Shown here in pieces: positions 61,605-64,000 of a stretch of DNA of 64,000 nt. The stretch is from Candidatus Defluviicoccus seviourii (lineage in GTDB: Bacteria; Pseudomonadota; Alphaproteobacteria; Rhodospirillales; Defluviicoccaceae). Location: assembly GCA_900609035.2 (NCBI GenBank), contig UXAT02000002.1, positions 1-64,000 on the forward strand, in the 5' to 3' direction. Each line of letters starts with the position of its first letter. Position 1 is the stretch's first letter. The translations under genes and the position numbers were made by a program. The notes under the pieces are model-generated. The model had not been told where the DNA came from. It made no database searches and saw only the letters and a program-made list of their open reading frames with translations.

Positions 61605-62594
61605 ATGGGGACAATCAGTGTCATCGGCGGTGCCGGGTTCATCGGGACACGGCTGTGCGCTGGGCTGGCTGCCGCCGGCGCCAGGTTCGAGATTATCGAT
61701 CTGAAGGCAAGCCGGTCGTTCCCGGAAGCCAGCAAGATCGCCGATATTCGCGATGCCGATGCGCTCCGTGCGGCGATGACCGGCGAGGTGATCGTACACC
61801 TCGCTGCGGTCCATCGCGACGACGTGCGCGACAAAGCGCTTTACAGCAGCACGAACGTCGAAGGGACACGTAATGTCTGTAAAGTTGCCGATGAAATCGG
61901 GGCGCGGAAGCTCATCTTCACCAGCAGCGTTGCGGTCTATGGCTTTGCCCCGCAAGGGACCGACGAGACCGGCGCGATCAACCCCTTCCACGATTACGGT
62001 CGCACCAAGTTTGAGGCCGAGGAGGTGTTGCGCGCCTGGCGTGATCGGCGGACCGAAGCAGAACTGATCATCGTTCGCCCGACGGTTGTGTTCGGCGCGG
62101 GCAACAGGGGCAACGTCTATAACCTGTTGCGGCAAATTGCGTCGGGGCGTTTCGTGATGATCGGCCACGGAAACAATCGCAAGTCCATGGCCTATGTTGG
62201 CAACGTCGCGGCGTTTCTGCAGCACGCGATTGAGTCGAAATGCCACTATGGCGTGTTCAACTACGTCGATGCGCCGGATTTTTCAATGAAGACCCTGGTT
62301 CGCGAAGTCAAGCAAACCCTGAGCGGCTCGGCGGGGTCGCGGTTCTACATCCCGTTTCCGTTGGGCCTCGCGATCGGCCACGCCGCCGATGCCGTGGCCA
62401 AGCTTTCGGGCCGGTCCCTTCCAATCAGCGCGATCCGGGTGCGCAAGTTTTGCGCTACAACCAGTTTCGGCTCCTCCAAGGCGGCGCTGAACGGGTTCGA
62501 GGCCCCGTTCACGCTCAAGGAGGGGCTGCGTCGGACGCTCGATGCGGAATTCGTCAACCCTGACCCCAACCGCGACGTATTCTACACGGAATGA
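61605..62594 (+). CDS. NAD-dependent epimerase/dehydratase
   Basis: A 329-residue extended SDR sugar-nucleotide enzyme. The nucleotide-binding turn is VIGGAGFIGTRL. The active site is YGRTKFEAEE with Tyr-x3-Lys after SSVAVYG. RPTVVFGAGNRGNVYNLL follows. It likely builds a sugar for the polysaccharide encoded by genes to the right. The last 41 bp overlap the convergent flippase gene. Confidence 0.87.
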   Translation: MGTISVIGGAGFIGTRLCAGLAAAGARFEIIDLKASRSFPEASKIADIRDADALRAAMTGEVIVHLAAVHRDDVRDKALYSSTNVEGTRNVCKVADEIGARKLIFTSSVAVYGFAPQGTDETGAINPFHDYGRTKFEAEEVLRAWRDRRTEAELIIVRPTVVFGAGNRGNVYNLLRQIASGRFVMIGHGNNRKSMAYVGNVAAFLQHAIESKCHYGVFNYVDAPDFSMKTLVREVKQTLSGSAGSRFYIPFPLGLAIGHAADAVAKLSGRSLPISAIRVRKFCATTSFGSSKAALNGFEAPFTLKEGLRRTLDAEFVNPDPNRDVFYTE

Positions 62595-63858
62595 AGCGGA
62601 AAATCAGCAGGAGGGTGACGACGAGGCGGCTCGCAGTATCGGCGATCACGGCGCCGACGGCGCCATAGGCTGCCGCCAAGGCAAAGGTCAGGATCAGGTA
62701 GATGCCAGCGCCGATCACGAGGGAATCCGCGGCCGCACGCTCTCGTCCGGTCATCTGCAGAACAAGTATACGCCAAGTTGCCGCCACCGTGCACAGCTCG
62801 CCGATCACAAGAATGATCAGCAAGGGATAAGCATCGGCGAAGTCACGGCCGAACAGCGCCGTCAGGAGCAGCTGTCCAAACACGGCGAGTGTTACCGCCG
62901 CAACGATCGAACCAACCCAGGCAAGACGCGCACTCGTCACGACCATTCGGTCGAGATCCGCCTGCTTGTCCTCGGCGTGCAGACGGGCGATGAGCGCGCC
63001 AACGGGATGAACAACCATCATCGCGGGATAACCGACGAATGAAGCCATCACCAAAGCGACGCGGTAATAGCCGATTGGCGCCGGTTCCTCGAACAGGGGC
63101 AGGATGACCAGCCCGGCCTGGCCGCTCACCACTTGTGCCAGATTGGCTGCCGCTATGAGCGCGCCGCATCGGTACCAGGCGTGAAGCCGGAAGCGGGCGC
63201 CCGCCGGCGTGATCCAATCGGCGCCGTAGCGGGCCATCAGGGCAATGCCGACTAGCACGGAAGCGCCCGCTGCGACCAACTGCCAGCCCATCGCGCCCGC
63301 AGCGGTCCGTCCGGCGCCACCGGCAAAGGCGAGCCAGAGAAGCAGCAGCAGTGCAAAGGCCGCTGGGCGTATCAGCCGGTCCGGGATCTGGGCCGAAACA
63401 ATGCGCTCCATCCCTTGCAGTGCCCCCTGCTGAAGCCGGGCAAGCGCCATCAGCGGCACCAGCAGGGCGGCCAGCAGATAGACCGATCGTTGCTCCGCCT
63501 GACCGAGGAGCGGCGCTATCAGGTAAACGAGGCCGGCGAGCGCCAAGGAGACCGCGCCTGCGTGCGCAAACGCCCAGATGAGACAGCCGCGGGCGTGCAG
63601 CGAGTCCCGTTGCGACGCGTACGCCGGCAGCATGCGGGCAAGCGTGGTCGGGAGGCCGGCCGACGCCAGAACCGACAGCACGTTGGCGAGGGCGAACGCG
63701 CTGGCATAGATGCCCAGCCCTTCGGGCGCTAACAAGCGCGCGAGCAGAACATTGATGAGAATGCCGATCAGGGTGAAGGCGGCGAGAGTAGCACCCGAGC
63801 CGGCACCAACGCGCGCAAGCTCGAAACGCGCGGCGCGCCCCGTTTCCGCGGCCGTCAC
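62554..63858 (-). CDS. Wzx-type polysaccharide flippase
   Basis: A 434-residue inner-membrane protein with about twelve hydrophobic helices of the MOP/RfbX class (INVLLARLLAPEGLGIYASA, LPLFEEPAPIGYYRVALVM). It would flip lipid-linked O-units. The start is a GTG at 63858, forming GTGA with the stop of the upstream gene. A longer in-frame start at 63960 only reads through the end of that gene. Confidence 0.83.
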   Translation of the reverse strand: MTAAETGRAARFELARVGAGSGATLAAFTLIGILINVLLARLLAPEGLGIYASAFALANVLSVLASAGLPTTLARMLPAYASQRDSLHARGCLIWAFAHAGAVSLALAGLVYLIAPLLGQAEQRSVYLLAALLVPLMALARLQQGALQGMERIVSAQIPDRLIRPAAFALLLLLWLAFAGGAGRTAAGAMGWQLVAAGASVLVGIALMARYGADWITPAGARFRLHAWYRCGALIAAANLAQVVSGQAGLVILPLFEEPAPIGYYRVALVMASFVGYPAMMVVHPVGALIARLHAEDKQADLDRMVVTSARLAWVGSIVAAVTLAVFGQLLLTALFGRDFADAYPLLIILVIGELCTVAATWRILVLQMTGRERAAADSLVIGAGIYLILTFALAAAYGAVGAVIADTASRLVVTLLLIFRFIPCRIRRGWGQG

Positions 63859-64000
63859 CGTGCCCGAACCCCGGACGGCCGAGGCCGGACGGCGAACTCC
63901 CACCGCCAGAGCCCGCTCAGTCCCCACGCGATTCCCAGCAGCATCCAGAAATGGCGCCAATGAAGGGTATCGACGAAAAAGCTATTGGCGAGAATGCCGA
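63855..64000 (-). CDS. O-antigen ligase/polymerase-like protein, C-terminal part
   Basis: Partial: continues beyond the window. The last 47 codons read GILANSFFVDTLHWRHFW then MLLGIAWGLSGLWRWE and end in TGA. The NS(L/F)..DTLH.R.FW.LLG pattern resembles the end of Wzy/WaaL-type membrane proteins. Its stop overlaps the flippase start by 4 bp. Confidence 0.65.
   Translation of the reverse strand, partial: GILANSFFVDTLHWRHFWMLLGIAWGLSGLWRWEFAVRPRPSGVRAR

Noticed and set aside
63859-63960. Longer N-terminus of the flippase
   Set aside because: This stretch is the end of an upstream gene in another frame whose TGA overlaps the GTG at 63858.

Overview
The window looks like a GC-rich alphaproteobacterial chromosome, most likely Rhodospirillales-like; the genus cannot be named from sequence alone. 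Pointers are the dnaJ-like/cobS/cobT cobaltochelatase set, the NasT-NasS nitrate control pair with an ANTAR-type leader, a modular assimilatory nitrate/nitrite operon, and the CCGTCATGGCCGG-type palindromic repeats familiar from this class. Codon use is strongly GC3-biased throughout, and no prophage, plasmid backbone or CRISPR array was seen.

Layout. 0-6.3 kb: an acetate-transporter-like gene with a Cache-domain secreted protein, a radical SAM/SPASM maturase with a Cys-rich 73-residue peptide (candidate RiPP), a HAD phosphatase and an acyltransferase. 6.3-12.7 kb: photolyase, a divergent class A PBP, an L,D-transpeptidase and a glycine-zipper lipoprotein (cell envelope). 12.9-14.0 kb: Xre/RES toxin-antitoxin pair. 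14.1-22.4 kb: phosphofructokinase, NhaA, cobST and small envelope proteins. 22.5-31 kb: tRNA-Pro(TGG), a large membrane protein, a MobA-like nucleotidyltransferase, a SAF oxidoreductase with an RmlC-like epimerase, a zinc alcohol dehydrogenase, tRNA-Thr(CGT), a GFA protein and a ferredoxin-rubrerythrin fusion. 31-36.6 kb: an OmpA/YidB-like protein, a hypothetical protein and an arylsulfatase, interspersed with gene debris and palindromic elements.

36.7-52.7 kb is the centrepiece: a minus-strand nitrogen-assimilation locus read modD, nasT, nasS, [sigma54 promoter - two ANTAR hairpins - intrinsic terminator], nrtA, nrtB, nrtCD, a GAF protein, a NirB-like FAD oxidoreductase, nirA, a CysJ-like reductase and nasA. 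NrtABCD imports nitrate, NasA reduces it to nitrite and NirA reduces nitrite to ammonium. The two flavoproteins presumably supply electrons, and ModD is presumably linked to molybdenum supply. The leader predicts nitrogen-limitation control (sigma54) combined with nitrate-dependent antitermination (NasT released from NasS).

53.0-55.6 kb holds a small acidic peptide, a PqqD/HprK-like fusion kinase and a nucleotidyltransferase, which look like a peptide- or protein-modification set. 55.8-57.6 kb is a divergent SDR/LysR pair. 58.1-61.2 kb is a single large LRR-Roc-COR-TIR protein, a candidate immune-type NTPase with a TIR effector. 61.6-64 kb enters a surface-polysaccharide locus (epimerase, flippase, and the end of an O-antigen ligase/polymerase).

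Repeats of note: a 121-bp double-hairpin element with CTAG at each end (three full-length members, one of diverged sequence, plus one truncated copy); three degenerate nasA fragments; a frameshifted RAYT (REP-associated transposase) remnant; and a pair of CCGTCATGGCCGG palindromic repeats.
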